NCBI GenBank assembly: GCA_965206975.1
Contig: OZ242253.1
Coordinates: 868,001 to 932,000, forward strand
Source: JAAXGI01 sp965206975
Lineage (GTDB): Bacteria > Gemmatimonadota > Gemmatimonadetes > Longimicrobiales > Gaopeijiaceae
Reading direction: 5' to 3'
Length of the DNA stretch: 64,000 nucleotides
Shown here: positions 28,079 through 37,201 of the stretch, in pieces
Layout of the letters: each line of letters opens with the position of its first letter
How positions within the stretch are numbered: the stretch's first letter is position 1
Made by a program: the position numbers and the translations under genes
The notes under the pieces: generated by a model
What the model was told of the DNA's origin: nothing
What the model saw: only the letters and a program-made list of their open reading frames with translations
Database searches by the model: none

Positions 28079-30145
28079 CTAGGGGAGGCTCAGCGCGACC
28101 AAGGCGCCCGGGATCGGCACCACGATCCTTTGGCGGCCCTCGTGCAGATAGGACATCATGCCGTACATCCCGAACCCCGGCATCTCGAGGCTCCCAACAC
28201 GCTCACCCGTGCCCTTGTCGATCGCGTTGAGGACGGGTGTGCGCCCATCGTCGCCGCGTGCCGTCTGGAGGAGCAACGTTGGTGTCACGAGCATCGCCGC
28301 ATGCGTTACATTTCCCGTGGGCGGGATGTCAATACCCTGCAAGGCCGGATGGTCTTGGATGGACTCGGGCGTGCCCCCATTCGGAATCCACCACAGGTGT
28401 TCGCCGGAGTTCAGGTCGATAGCCGTGATTCGGCTATAGGGCGGCTTCGTAAGGGGTAGGCCCCGGGGTCCGGGGATGCCCGTCGCGGTCCCGGTCCACA
28501 GAGCATACTCCGCGATGGTGCTCCCGGTGGGCTGCCAGCTCGTCAGCTCACCGTCGACCTCGGCGCCAGGTCCCACCGTGCGAGTGGCACAGTTGGTCCG
28601 AGAAACCACGTAAACGACCCCCGTCACCGGGTCGGCCGCAGGAGGACCGCTGATATTCGTCCCACCCAACTCTCCAGGGCACCAGATCGATCCGAGTAGC
28701 CCCTCGGGGTTGTCCCGGTGCATGGGCGGATTGAAGAGAGGGCCCAGCCGGTAGTTCGCCGCGATCTCCAGTGCCTCCTGTCTGAGCTCGGGTGTGAAGT
28801 CGATGAGGTCGTCCTCCGCGATGCCCTGGAGGTCGTAAGGCGCGGGCCGCGTGGGGAAGGGCTGAGTCAACGAGAGCTGGTCTCCCGGAATCTGGGACTG
28901 CGGCACGGGCCGTTCCTCGATCGGCCAGATGGGCTCTCCGGTCTCACGGTTGAAGGCATAGACCCACGATTGCTTGGTGGCCTGAAACAGTCCGGGAATC
29001 CTCTGCCCATCCACTGTGACATCCATCAACAGGGGCGCCGTGGGCGTGTCGTAGTTCCAGATGTCGTGATGGACGAACTGGAAGTGCCAGACCCGTCGCC
29101 CAGTCTCGACATCCAGAGCGATAACACTCGTTCCGAACAGGTTGTCGCCGGGTCGCCAGCCAGCGGAGTAATCGATCGTACCTCCCTTGGTCGGGACATA
29201 CACAAGGCCTCGATCGGGATCGGCCGACATGGGAGCCCATGACCCGATATTGCCCGACCATGCCCAAGCGTCGCTCTCCCAGGTCTCGTGCCCGAACTCG
29301 CCGGGCCGCGGAACGACGTGAAACTTCCAGAGGTGCTCTCCGGTGCGAGCGTCGTAGGCCACGATATCACCCGGGATGTTCTCGACCCGGCTTTGGTTCT
29401 GGCCGTTTTCGTGAGAGGTCCCTGCGATCACCACTCCGTTGACCACGATTGGAGGAGAGGACGCAGTCGCATAGCCGACCTCCAGCGGGATCCCCCGGTC
29501 GGGATCCCAGGGCTCGTCGAGGTTCTCCCAAGGACCCCATCCCCGGGCCTGATCCTCCAGCGCGTCCACGACGCCGGTTTGCGGGAACGCGTCGATCGCA
29601 ACCGGCCTTCCCCAGTTCTCCATAGGACGACCGGTCAACGCGTCCAAGGCCCACAAGAACCGCGCCGGGCTGATGCTGAAAATCACGCCTCGGCCGTCCA
29701 CCTCCGCGTAAGCCACACCCTTGCCGTTGTTGGCTCGCATGGAGTGCTGCCACCGAAGCGTGTCCGGCTCACGGAAGCTCCAGAGAATCGCTCCGGTCCC
29801 CGCATCGATCGCCACTACATTCCGGCGTTCACCCGCGACCGTGTATAGGACACCGTCCACGTAGATGGGCGTGGGCCGTGCAAGAAGGGTCCCGAAGCTA
29901 TCGCCCCTCCAGGTCCATTCGACCCGCAGTCGTTCGAAGTTGGCGGCATCGATCTGGTCCACCGGCGTGTAACGCGTGTGCCCGGCGTCACCTCCGATGT
30001 AGCGCCATTCGCCCCCGTCGCTCCCGGAAAGCGGCAGCTGGCTTCGAGCGGTGTCGGGGGCACCCAGGGCGATAGACGCCCCCAGTGCCACGGCGAGGAA
30101 ACAAGGTGTACGGTGTCGTGGGTAGCGGCGCCGCCGTGATTTCAC
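28079..30145 (-). CDS. periplasmic PQQ-dependent dehydrogenase
   Basis: A PQQ-type beta-propeller dehydrogenase (about 688 residues) that would oxidise an alcohol or sugar and pass electrons onward. PQQ-repeat motifs are plentiful (VVAIDAGTGAILWSF, IVAYDARTGEHLWKF, VIALDVETGRRVWHF, FVHHDIWNYDTPTAPLL, ITAIDLNSGEHLWWIPNG). The GTG at 30145 has AGGAGG 7-8 bases upstream and leads into a signal peptide. There is no fused cytochrome c domain or membrane domain, so a separate acceptor is needed; the divergent DUF1592 gene encodes a diheme-type protein. A broken paralogue lies at 44207-46263. Family is sure; substrate is unknown. Confidence 0.9.
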   Translation of the reverse strand: MKSRRRRYPRHRTPCFLAVALGASIALGAPDTARSQLPLSGSDGGEWRYIGGDAGHTRYTPVDQIDAANFERLRVEWTWRGDSFGTLLARPTPIYVDGVLYTVAGERRNVVAIDAGTGAILWSFREPDTLRWQHSMRANNGKGVAYAEVDGRGVIFSISPARFLWALDALTGRPMENWGRPVAIDAFPQTGVVDALEDQARGWGPWENLDEPWDPDRGIPLEVGYATASSPPIVVNGVVIAGTSHENGQNQSRVENIPGDIVAYDARTGEHLWKFHVVPRPGEFGHETWESDAWAWSGNIGSWAPMSADPDRGLVYVPTKGGTIDYSAGWRPGDNLFGTSVIALDVETGRRVWHFQFVHHDIWNYDTPTAPLLMDVTVDGQRIPGLFQATKQSWVYAFNRETGEPIWPIEERPVPQSQIPGDQLSLTQPFPTRPAPYDLQGIAEDDLIDFTPELRQEALEIAANYRLGPLFNPPMHRDNPEGLLGSIWCPGELGGTNISGPPAADPVTGVVYVVSRTNCATRTVGPGAEVDGELTSWQPTGSTIAEYALWTGTATGIPGPRGLPLTKPPYSRITAIDLNSGEHLWWIPNGGTPESIQDHPALQGIDIPPTGNVTHAAMLVTPTLLLQTARGDDGRTPVLNAIDKGTGERVGSLEMPGFGMYGMMSYLHEGRQRIVVPIPGALVALSLP

Positions 30146-30234
30146 CGTCCAGCCTCCTGAGTCGTCGATGACGGTTGAGCCCGTCGCTGGCCTGACCGTG
30201 GCCCGCAAGACGAGGCGCCGGGCCCGCTACCGTC

Positions 30235-30475
30235 ACGTGGGAAGTCGACGACGACCGGCGTGACGTCCGGAGCGGGCAGAGATGCACCGGGGCCGACCCT
30301 ATCCAGCAGGCCCTCGTCGCAGCCGCTGACGGCGTCGGTCATCTCCAGGTCCACGACGTCCCAGTGCATCTTGCCCGACTCCACCAAGGCGCGCACCTAG
30401 GCAAGGCCGCCGCTGTAGTCCTCCAAGCGATCCTCGACGCCCGTCGCGACCTCATACGGCCCGCCCGGGTTCCCG
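30235..30475 (-). pseudogene. remnant of a PotD-like extracellular solute-binding protein
   Basis: Upstream of the PQQ gene on the same strand a frame reads GGPYEVATGVEDRLEDYSGG LA, then an in-frame TAG (30399-30397), then VRALVESGKMHWDVVDLEM and SGCDEGLLDRV. This matches the N-terminal third of spermidine/putrescine-type ABC binding proteins, where the segment normally reads GGLA-Q-VRALVESGKxxWDVV. The stop probably replaced a CAG glutamine. No signal peptide and no C-terminal two thirds remain, so it is a decayed fragment. Confidence 0.65.
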
Positions 30476-31077
30476 CTCACCGGGTAACAGCCGGCGGGGC
30501 CGCTGCCGGCTCCCGCTTCGTTCCCGTTGAGTTGCCGGGAGGGGACGGTCTGAGCCCCGCCTGTGCCACTCTCGATTTCCGGGACACATGAACGGGCCAC
30601 ATAGCGACCATAGTCAGGCGGCCGATTTGAGGGCAAGGCGCCGTTGTGCGTGGCTCGGAGCCTGAGGGCCGAGACACTTGAGGAGCCACGCGCGGCGCAG
30701 CATGGTCCCCGAGTGCGGCCCGCCGGCGCGGAGTCATGGAGCCCACCGTAATCTACCTCTCCTTGTCCGCATGCCCTATCGCACGCTTTCGGCCGCAAGA
30801 AGGCGCCTCTCCATATCCCACGCCCTCCCATCGGGGCCACAGGGCCTCAGAGTTGCACCGGAGACCTGCCTCCCCTTAAATATTAGGAGGTAGAAGGGAG
30901 AGCATCGGTACTCTGCGTGGCGGTCGCGGCTTTGCGGCAACGTCACAGAGTCCACGAGAGAATCCTTATCCCTAGTCAGGCGACCCCTGCGAACATACAG
31001 TCGGGGGTAGAACCCCGCGGGCAGAAACACCCAGGGTTCTACAGGAAGACTCACACCAGCGCGGATTCCAGGCCCGG
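30476..31077. other. divergent intergenic region upstream of the DUF1592 operon
   Basis: It holds no supported gene. It contains the most A/T-rich short patch nearby (TTAAATATTAGGAGG at 30876-30890), which could be promoter or leader DNA of the plus-strand operon. No operator repeat was identified. Confidence 0.4.
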
Positions 31078-33537
31078 ATGCGATATATTTTCTCGCTGAT
31101 TTTGGCTGTAGGCCTCTTCACGATAGCGCTGGCCCCCGACAGGGGTGCGGGCAGTGACTTCGGAGCGCATCAAAGTCGTCTCCCCATCTCCGTCCATGTG
31201 GGCTTGGACCCTGTGCCGACGAGCAGGGATTTGGACGATATCGTCCAACAATACTGCGTGTTGTGCCACAGCGACCAGATGCTCCGCGGAAACCTTTCCC
31301 TCGAGCGCTTTACATTGGACTCAGCAGACGAGACAGGTGAAGTCGCTGAGATGATGATCCGAAAGCTGCGTGCAGGTATGATGCCACCCCCGGGTGCGCC
31401 GCGGCCCACGGCCGACTCGCTGCTCGCCCTCGTGGAGTCCCTCGAAACCCGCATGGACGATGCAGCGGAGCGCAACTCGAATCCCGGCGGCCGCTCATTC
31501 CAGCGTCTCAACCGCGCCGAGTACGAGGCCTCGATCCGGGACCTCTTGGACCTCGAGATCGACGCGGCCTCCTTCCTCCCCCTCGATACGAAGAGCGCGA
31601 ACTTCGACAATATTGCGGACGTCCAGCTGCTCTCGCCGACTGTCTTGGATGCATACTTGCGTGCCGCAGACGAGATCAGCCGACTCGCGGTCGGCGTGCC
31701 GAACCCGTCGCCGAACTCGATCACCTACACGAATTCGGGCTACGTGTCGCAGTGGGACAGGGTACCAGGGACGCCGCGCGGCACCCGGGGCGGCATCTCG
31801 GTGATTCACAACTTCCCGGCCAACGGGGAGTATCGTCTTCGGCTGTGGTTCGAACACACGACGATGGGTGAGATGTTCGGGCGCATCAAGGCGGGTGAGC
31901 GCATAGACGTATCGATCGATGGCGAGCGGGTCGACCTCATGGACGTCGATCGATGGCTGAGCACGTCCGATCCGAACAGTGCCAGCATGGAGACCGACCC
32001 GATCTTCGTCTCCGGCGGGCCACACCGGGTCTCCGCCGCCTTCATCAAGCTGGCCGACGGGCCGGTGGAGGATCTGACTTCGCCCCACGAGTGGTCGCTG
32101 GTCGACCGGCAGGTCGGTGTGAATGGGTACGGTATCACGGCGTTGGCTCACCTGAAGGACCTCGTCATTCTAGGACCCTACAACCCGAGTGGCTTGTCTG
32201 ACACGCCGAGCCGCCGAGCCGTCTTCCACTGCAGGCCGACCTCCGCCGAGGAGGAGCGACCGTGCGCGGGAGAGATCGTGACACGGCTTGCCTCGAAGGC
32301 GTTTCGCGGACCTCCGACGTCGAGCGCGTTGGAGACGCTCATGGCGCTCTACGACCAAGGCGTGGCCAGCGGGGGCTTCGAAGAGGGTGTTCGTACCGCG
32401 CTTCAGGCGATCCTTGCCATGCCCGACTTCGTCTTCCGGTTCGAGGAGGCGCCGGCCGGCCTTGAACCCGGACAGACGTATCGGATATCGGAGTACGCAC
32501 TCGCGTCGCGCCTCTCATTCTTCCTGTGGGGCTCACCCCCGGATGACGAATTGCTGGAGGTCGCTGGCTCCGGCCGGCTCGCGGAGGCCGACGTCCTGGA
32601 GGCCCAGGCGCACAGGATGCTCACCGATCCCCGGGCGTTCGCTCTCGCCTCACGCTTCGCCGCTCAGTGGCTAAGGCTGGAGGACCTCGAGAAGGTGCAT
32701 CCGGACCGGCTCCTATACCCCGACTTCTACGAGCAGGTGGCGGATGACATGCGGGTGGAGACGGAGATGTTCTTCCACGGGCTCATCCGCGACGACCTGA
32801 GCATCCTCGACCTGTTCAACGCCGACTACACGTACGCCAACGAGCGTCTCGCAAGGCACTACGGTATTCCTGGCGTGGTCGGAGAGGAGTTTCGACGAGT
32901 GGCCTATCCGGATGACACGCGCAGGGGGATTTTCGGGCACGGGAGCGTGCTCACCCTGACCTCGCATGCCAACCGGACCTCGCCAGTGCTCCGTGGCAAG
33001 TGGGTCATGGAGGTCTTGCTCGGTACACCGCCTCCACCGCCGCCCCCCGGCATACCTGACCTGGAGCAGACCGAGGATACAGCTGGCGGTCGCATGCTCA
33101 CTACACGCGAGCGTATGGAGTTGCATAGTTCCGATCCGGCATGCAGCTCCTGCCATCGGTTCATGGATCCCATCGGGCTGGCTCTCGACAACTTCGACGT
33201 TACCGGGCGGTGGCGGATCAGGGAGAACGGGATGCCGTTGGATACACAGGGGGAGTTATACGACGGGACCCCGGTGGCAAGCCCCGAAGATCTGCGCGAG
33301 GCGCTCATGGAGCGACCGATTCCTCTTGTCCGGACTTTTACGGAGAATCTGATGGCATATGCCCTCGGCCGACGTGTCGAGCACTTCGACATGCCCCGTC
33401 TGAGGCAAATCACACGCGCCGCCGAAGAGAATGATCACAGAATGTCCTCCTATGTCATTGGAGTGATCATGAGTGAGGCCTTTCAAATGCAGCAGGTGCC
33501 CGACGCGGTCTCCGCGGACACGGGAACGAGAGACTGA
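31078..33537 (+). CDS. diheme-motif DUF1587/1592/1588/1585 planctomycete-type protein
   Basis: An exported multidomain protein (819 residues). Order: signal peptide; a cytochrome-c-like segment with CVLCH (C60, C63, H64); DUF1587 (LNRAEYEASIRDLLDLEID); a carbohydrate-binding-like middle region; DUF1595/DUF1592 (YALASRLSFFLWGSPPDDEL); DUF1588 (RRGIFGHGSVLTLTSHANRT) with a second heme-like motif CSSCH (C689, C692, H693); and C-terminal DUF1585. These proteins are abundant in Planctomycetes and relatives, where a role in polymer degradation with redox chemistry is suspected but not proven. It is 14 bases upstream of the DUF1552 gene, a standard pairing. The ATG at 31078 has only a weak ribosome site. 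Confidence 0.9.
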   Translation: MRYIFSLILAVGLFTIALAPDRGAGSDFGAHQSRLPISVHVGLDPVPTSRDLDDIVQQYCVLCHSDQMLRGNLSLERFTLDSADETGEVAEMMIRKLRAGMMPPPGAPRPTADSLLALVESLETRMDDAAERNSNPGGRSFQRLNRAEYEASIRDLLDLEIDAASFLPLDTKSANFDNIADVQLLSPTVLDAYLRAADEISRLAVGVPNPSPNSITYTNSGYVSQWDRVPGTPRGTRGGISVIHNFPANGEYRLRLWFEHTTMGEMFGRIKAGERIDVSIDGERVDLMDVDRWLSTSDPNSASMETDPIFVSGGPHRVSAAFIKLADGPVEDLTSPHEWSLVDRQVGVNGYGITALAHLKDLVILGPYNPSGLSDTPSRRAVFHCRPTSAEEERPCAGEIVTRLASKAFRGPPTSSALETLMALYDQGVASGGFEEGVRTALQAILAMPDFVFRFEEAPAGLEPGQTYRISEYALASRLSFFLWGSPPDDELLEVAGSGRLAEADVLEAQAHRMLTDPRAFALASRFAAQWLRLEDLEKVHPDRLLYPDFYEQVADDMRVETEMFFHGLIRDDLSILDLFNADYTYANERLARHYGIPGVVGEEFRRVAYPDDTRRGIFGHGSVLTLTSHANRTSPVLRGKWVMEVLLGTPPPPPPPGIPDLEQTEDTAGGRMLTTRERMELHSSDPACSSCHRFMDPIGLALDNFDVTGRWRIRENGMPLDTQGELYDGTPVASPEDLREALMERPIPLVRTFTENLMAYALGRRVEHFDMPRLRQITRAAEENDHRMSSYVIGVIMSEAFQMQQVPDAVSADTGTRD

Positions 33538-33551
33538 AACAGGAGCAACAG

Positions 33552-34937
33552 ATGATGACCTTTCTGACCGGTAGACACCTCGATCGCCGAGCCTTCCTCA
33601 AGGGCCTGGGGGCAACCGTCGCACTTCCGTACCTCGACGCCATGAAGCCCTCGGGACGAAGGTACGTGCAGGACCCGGACAAGATGCGGCTCATCGCGAT
33701 GGAGATGTCCCATGGGGCGGCGGGCTGCAACGCCTGGGGCGAAACCCAGAACCTCTGGGCCCCAGCTGCGGTTGGGAGTGACTTCGATTTGACGCCGACG
33801 TCCCTAACGCCCCTCGAACCGTATCGTGACACGCTCACCATCGTGAGCAACACGGATGTCCGAATGGCCGAGGCCTTTCAGGCGGAGGAAGTAGGCGGTG
33901 ACCACTTCCGGTCGACGGCAACATTCCTGACACAGGCTCACCCCAAGCAGACGGAGGGATCCGACGTCTACGTCGGAACCTCCCTGGACCAGCTGTTCGC
34001 TCAACGGTTTGGGCAGGACACCCCGATCCCTTCGATGCAGTTGTGCGTCGAGAACATCAATCAGGCGGGCGGGTGCGCGTACGGGTACACGTGCGTGTAC
34101 ACGGACTCGTTGAGTTGGGCGTCACCGACGGAGCCTCTACCCCTGATCCGCGATCCGCGGGTCGCGTTCGAACTGCTGTTCGGAGCCGGCGCGACGCAGG
34201 AAGAGCGTCGTGAGCGGCGCCTGGCAAGCCGAAGTGTTCTGGACGCCATACTCGGGCGGGTCGCCGAACTCGAGGGCCGCCTCGGACCCACCGACCGGCG
34301 CCGCCTCGATCAGTACCTGACGAACGTCCGGGAGATCGAGCGCCGCATCGCAATGGTGGAAGCGCGCAACTCGAGCGGAGAGGCTCGGGTGCTTCCCGAG
34401 GCACCGGCTGGCGTGCCCGACTCGTTCCGGGAGCACACGGAGCTGATGTTCGACTTGCAGGCTCTCGCTTTCGAGTCCGATATGACAAGGGTGTTCAGCT
34501 TCAAGCTGTCCCGTGACTCCTCTGGCCGCGTGTTCCCGGAGAGCGGATCGCATCTGGGCTTCCATCCGGCGTCACACCACGGTGCCGTGGAGGAGGGGAT
34601 CCTGGAGTTCGCGAAGATCAACCGCTATCACGTGAGCATGCTGCCCTACCTGCTCGAGAGACTGAAGGGTGTCCAGGAAGGCGATAGCACGCTGCTTGAG
34701 AAGACGATGATCATTTACGGATCGCCAATGGGTGATCCCAACGTGCACAACCACCGGCGCGTCCCATTCCTGCTTTTTGGCGGGGCAAATGGCAAGCTCA
34801 GGGGCAACATGCACGTGCAGGCACCGGACGGAACTCCTCTCGCGAACGTGATGCTCACGCTTCTCCACGACTTGGGCCTAGACGACATGGAGAGCTTCGG
34901 CGACAGCACGGGAGAGTTCACGCTGCCAACGGCGTAA
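33552..34937 (+). CDS. Tat-exported DUF1552 protein
   Basis: A DUF1552 protein (461 residues), the usual partner of DUF1592 proteins. The ATG follows AGGAG and starts a twin-arginine signal (RRAFLKGLGATVALPYLDAM). Core motifs include GDHFRSTATFLTQAHPKQTEG, SMQLCVEN, LDAILGRVAELEGRLGPTD with DQYLTNVREIERRI, and a C-terminal IIYGSPMGDPNVHNH that resembles DUF1501/sulfatase-like metal sites. Its function is unknown; export of a folded protein suggests a cofactor or metal centre. It lies between the DUF1592 gene (14-base gap) and the ankyrin gene (22-base gap). Confidence 0.9.
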   Translation: MMTFLTGRHLDRRAFLKGLGATVALPYLDAMKPSGRRYVQDPDKMRLIAMEMSHGAAGCNAWGETQNLWAPAAVGSDFDLTPTSLTPLEPYRDTLTIVSNTDVRMAEAFQAEEVGGDHFRSTATFLTQAHPKQTEGSDVYVGTSLDQLFAQRFGQDTPIPSMQLCVENINQAGGCAYGYTCVYTDSLSWASPTEPLPLIRDPRVAFELLFGAGATQEERRERRLASRSVLDAILGRVAELEGRLGPTDRRRLDQYLTNVREIERRIAMVEARNSSGEARVLPEAPAGVPDSFREHTELMFDLQALAFESDMTRVFSFKLSRDSSGRVFPESGSHLGFHPASHHGAVEEGILEFAKINRYHVSMLPYLLERLKGVQEGDSTLLEKTMIIYGSPMGDPNVHNHRRVPFLLFGGANGKLRGNMHVQAPDGTPLANVMLTLLHDLGLDDMESFGDSTGEFTLPTA

Positions 34938-34959
34938 ACGGTATAGTGAGGGGAAGGTC

Positions 34960-36789
34960 ATGATACATTCGAGTCGGAGGCCCGAGTTGCGGTCAGGTGT
35001 GGCGCTGTCGGTCGTCGTGATGTCGCTCCTGTGGCTCGGGGCGGGGTTAGCTGAGGCGCAGCAGGTCGCGGATGCGGCGATGAGAGGAGACGGTGTTGAG
35101 GTGCGGAGCCTCCTCCGCGGCGGCGGCGATGTGAATCGCCCTCAGGGCGACGGCATGACGGCACTACATTGGGCCGCCGAGCACGGCGACGTCGAGATGC
35201 TAGAAATGCTGCTCATCGCCGGTGCCAACCTGGAGGCCGTCACGAGAATAGGCGATTACACTCCTATCCACGTCGCGGCCGAGGCAGGTCACGGTGAAGT
35301 CGTGCGGGCGTTGCTGGAGGCCGGAGCCGACGCGGACGCGAGAAGGGCGCTTGCCGGAACCACGCCGCTCCATCTCGCGGCCGCCTCGGGCAGCGTCTCT
35401 TCGATCGACGCGCTCGTGGACTTCGGAGCGGATATCGATGCCCGGGAATCGCAGTGGGAACAGACGCCACTCATCTTCGCGGCTTCTCGCAACCGGGTCG
35501 AAGCGGTCAAGATCCTGCTGGCGAGGGGAGCCGACCCATCGCTCACGACAACGGTGCTCCAGCTCAGCCTACGCGCGGAGCAGGACCGTCTCGCGCGCGA
35601 AGCTCGCCAGGCCATGATGAACACCTTGCGCGAAAGCTCCTCGGATCCCACCACCTGGGTTCCCCGACCCGCAGAAGTGCGGGCGGCAGTCGCCGCAGCC
35701 AGCAGGTTCGACGTGCTCGAGTTCAACGAGGTGGCCCGCGTCGATTGGCATGCGGTCCAGCTGGAGAGTAAGACGCTGAGGTTCCCGGAGCTCGTCGGGT
35801 ACCAGGGGGGACTGACTGCTCTTCTCCATGCTGTCCGCGAGGGGAACGAAGAGTCCGTGATGGCGCTGCTCGAGGGCGGCGCAGACATAAACCAGCCGAG
35901 TGCCGGGGACCTCACGACGCCCCTCTTGATGGCCATGATCAACGGTCATTTCGACCTAGGGATGGAGCTTTTCCAGATGGGTGCGGACCCCGCGCTCGCG
36001 AGCGATGCTGGAGCTACACCGCTCTACGCCGTACTCAACACTCGCTGGGCCCCGAAAGCGCGTTACGCCCAACAGCAGGCGTATCAGCAACAGGAAGTGG
36101 GCTATCTGGAGGTGATGGAGGCCTTTCTGGAGGCCGGGGTGGATCCGAACGTCCGCCTAGCCAAACACCTCTGGTACATGGAGTACACGTTCAGCCGCCT
36201 CGGTCTGGACACGTGGGGTGCCACACCGTTCTTCCGGGCGGGTCACGCTCTCGACATACAGGCGATGGAGCTTCTCGTTCGCTATGGCGCTGACTCCGCG
36301 ATCCCCACGCGCCGCCCCGCAGGTAGGATGCAGTACTTCATCGACATGCCGGCCCCCGAAGTCGAGAGCCTTCCCGATCACTCCAATTTGCCCCCGATTC
36401 CGCCGGGGGGATCGGGCGTCTACCCGATTCACGCAGCGACCGGGTTCGGTGGCACCGGGGTCGCTCGAGCGGGTAACTCCCAGCGCCACGTCCCCGACGG
36501 ATGGCTACCCGCGGTAAAATATCTCGTTGAAGAGCAAGGGGCGGACGTCAACGTCGCGGACTACCTCGGCTACACGCCTTTGCACCACGCGGCCGGCCGA
36601 GGGAACAACGAGCTCATTCTCTACCTGTTGGAGATGGGTGCTGATCCGCTGGCAATATCGCGTTCGGGCCAGAGCACCGTGGATATGGCGAACGGACCCG
36701 TGTCTCTAGGCGCGGCCCCGTTTCCAGAAACCATCGCTCTTCTGGAGGGCCTGGGTGCAAAGAGGAATTACGACTGCGTCTACTGCTGA
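34960..36789 (+). CDS. exported ankyrin-repeat protein
   Basis: A periplasmic or secreted ankyrin protein (609 residues). A signal peptide (VALSVVVMSLLWLGAGLAEAQQ) is followed by repeats from about residue 38: GDGMTALHWAAEHGDVEMLE, DYTPIHVAAEAGHGEVVRAL, AGTTPLHLAAASGSVSSID, QTPLIFAASRNRVEAVKILL, a non-repeat insert (about 195-270), more repeats, and a last one (LGYTPLHHAAGRGNNELIL). The ATG has GAGGGGAAGG upstream. As third gene of the DUF1592-DUF1552 operon it may be a binding or docking partner for the two exported proteins. The C-terminus ends with a Cys pair (DCVYC). A decayed relative lies at 38266-38661. Confidence 0.9.
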   Translation: MIHSSRRPELRSGVALSVVVMSLLWLGAGLAEAQQVADAAMRGDGVEVRSLLRGGGDVNRPQGDGMTALHWAAEHGDVEMLEMLLIAGANLEAVTRIGDYTPIHVAAEAGHGEVVRALLEAGADADARRALAGTTPLHLAAASGSVSSIDALVDFGADIDARESQWEQTPLIFAASRNRVEAVKILLARGADPSLTTTVLQLSLRAEQDRLAREARQAMMNTLRESSSDPTTWVPRPAEVRAAVAAASRFDVLEFNEVARVDWHAVQLESKTLRFPELVGYQGGLTALLHAVREGNEESVMALLEGGADINQPSAGDLTTPLLMAMINGHFDLGMELFQMGADPALASDAGATPLYAVLNTRWAPKARYAQQQAYQQQEVGYLEVMEAFLEAGVDPNVRLAKHLWYMEYTFSRLGLDTWGATPFFRAGHALDIQAMELLVRYGADSAIPTRRPAGRMQYFIDMPAPEVESLPDHSNLPPIPPGGSGVYPIHAATGFGGTGVARAGNSQRHVPDGWLPAVKYLVEEQGADVNVADYLGYTPLHHAAGRGNNELILYLLEMGADPLAISRSGQSTVDMANGPVSLGAAPFPETIALLEGLGAKRNYDCVYC

Positions 36790-36859
36790 ATCCGGCGACC
36801 GTGTGCTGGCCACAGTATCCCCCGCCGGTTTTGGCGCAGTCCGGAAGGTCGCGCCGCCC

Positions 36860-36945
36860 GCAGTCCGGCGGTCGAAAGCGGGCATCCGCGAGTCGCTAAC
36901 GCCAGACGCGATCACCCCCCGGAGGTCGTCGTCCGGGCACGCATT
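36860..36945 (-). pseudogene. possible cytochrome c fragment
   Basis: In the 412-base gap after the ankyrin gene, the minus strand reads DDDLRGVIASGVSDSRMPAF, which resembles the distal Met-ligand segment of class I cytochromes c (typically VxxGVPGTxMPAF). No CxxCH motif, start or flanking domain was found. It is probably a short remnant; chance similarity is possible. The remainder of 36790-37201 shows nothing. Confidence 0.3.
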
Positions 36946-37201
36946 GCGGCACTGCCTCAGCCGGCGATCAACAGCGCCGTCCACACCGCCGCCGTTCTCT
37001 CTCCGCGGCAAAGCGACCCACCGGCCACGTCGTCGAGGCGAGAGCCCGCCTCGATAGCTGCGCTTCGTGTACATGTGGCCTCCCGCGGCTTGTGCCACGC
37101 CTTCGTCGGGTAACCGGTACAGCGCGAGACCGGTAGGGAACCAGGCAAGGGACAGCCGATATAGGGAGGCACACGTATCTCTCCGCTGATTCGCGCGACA
37201 G

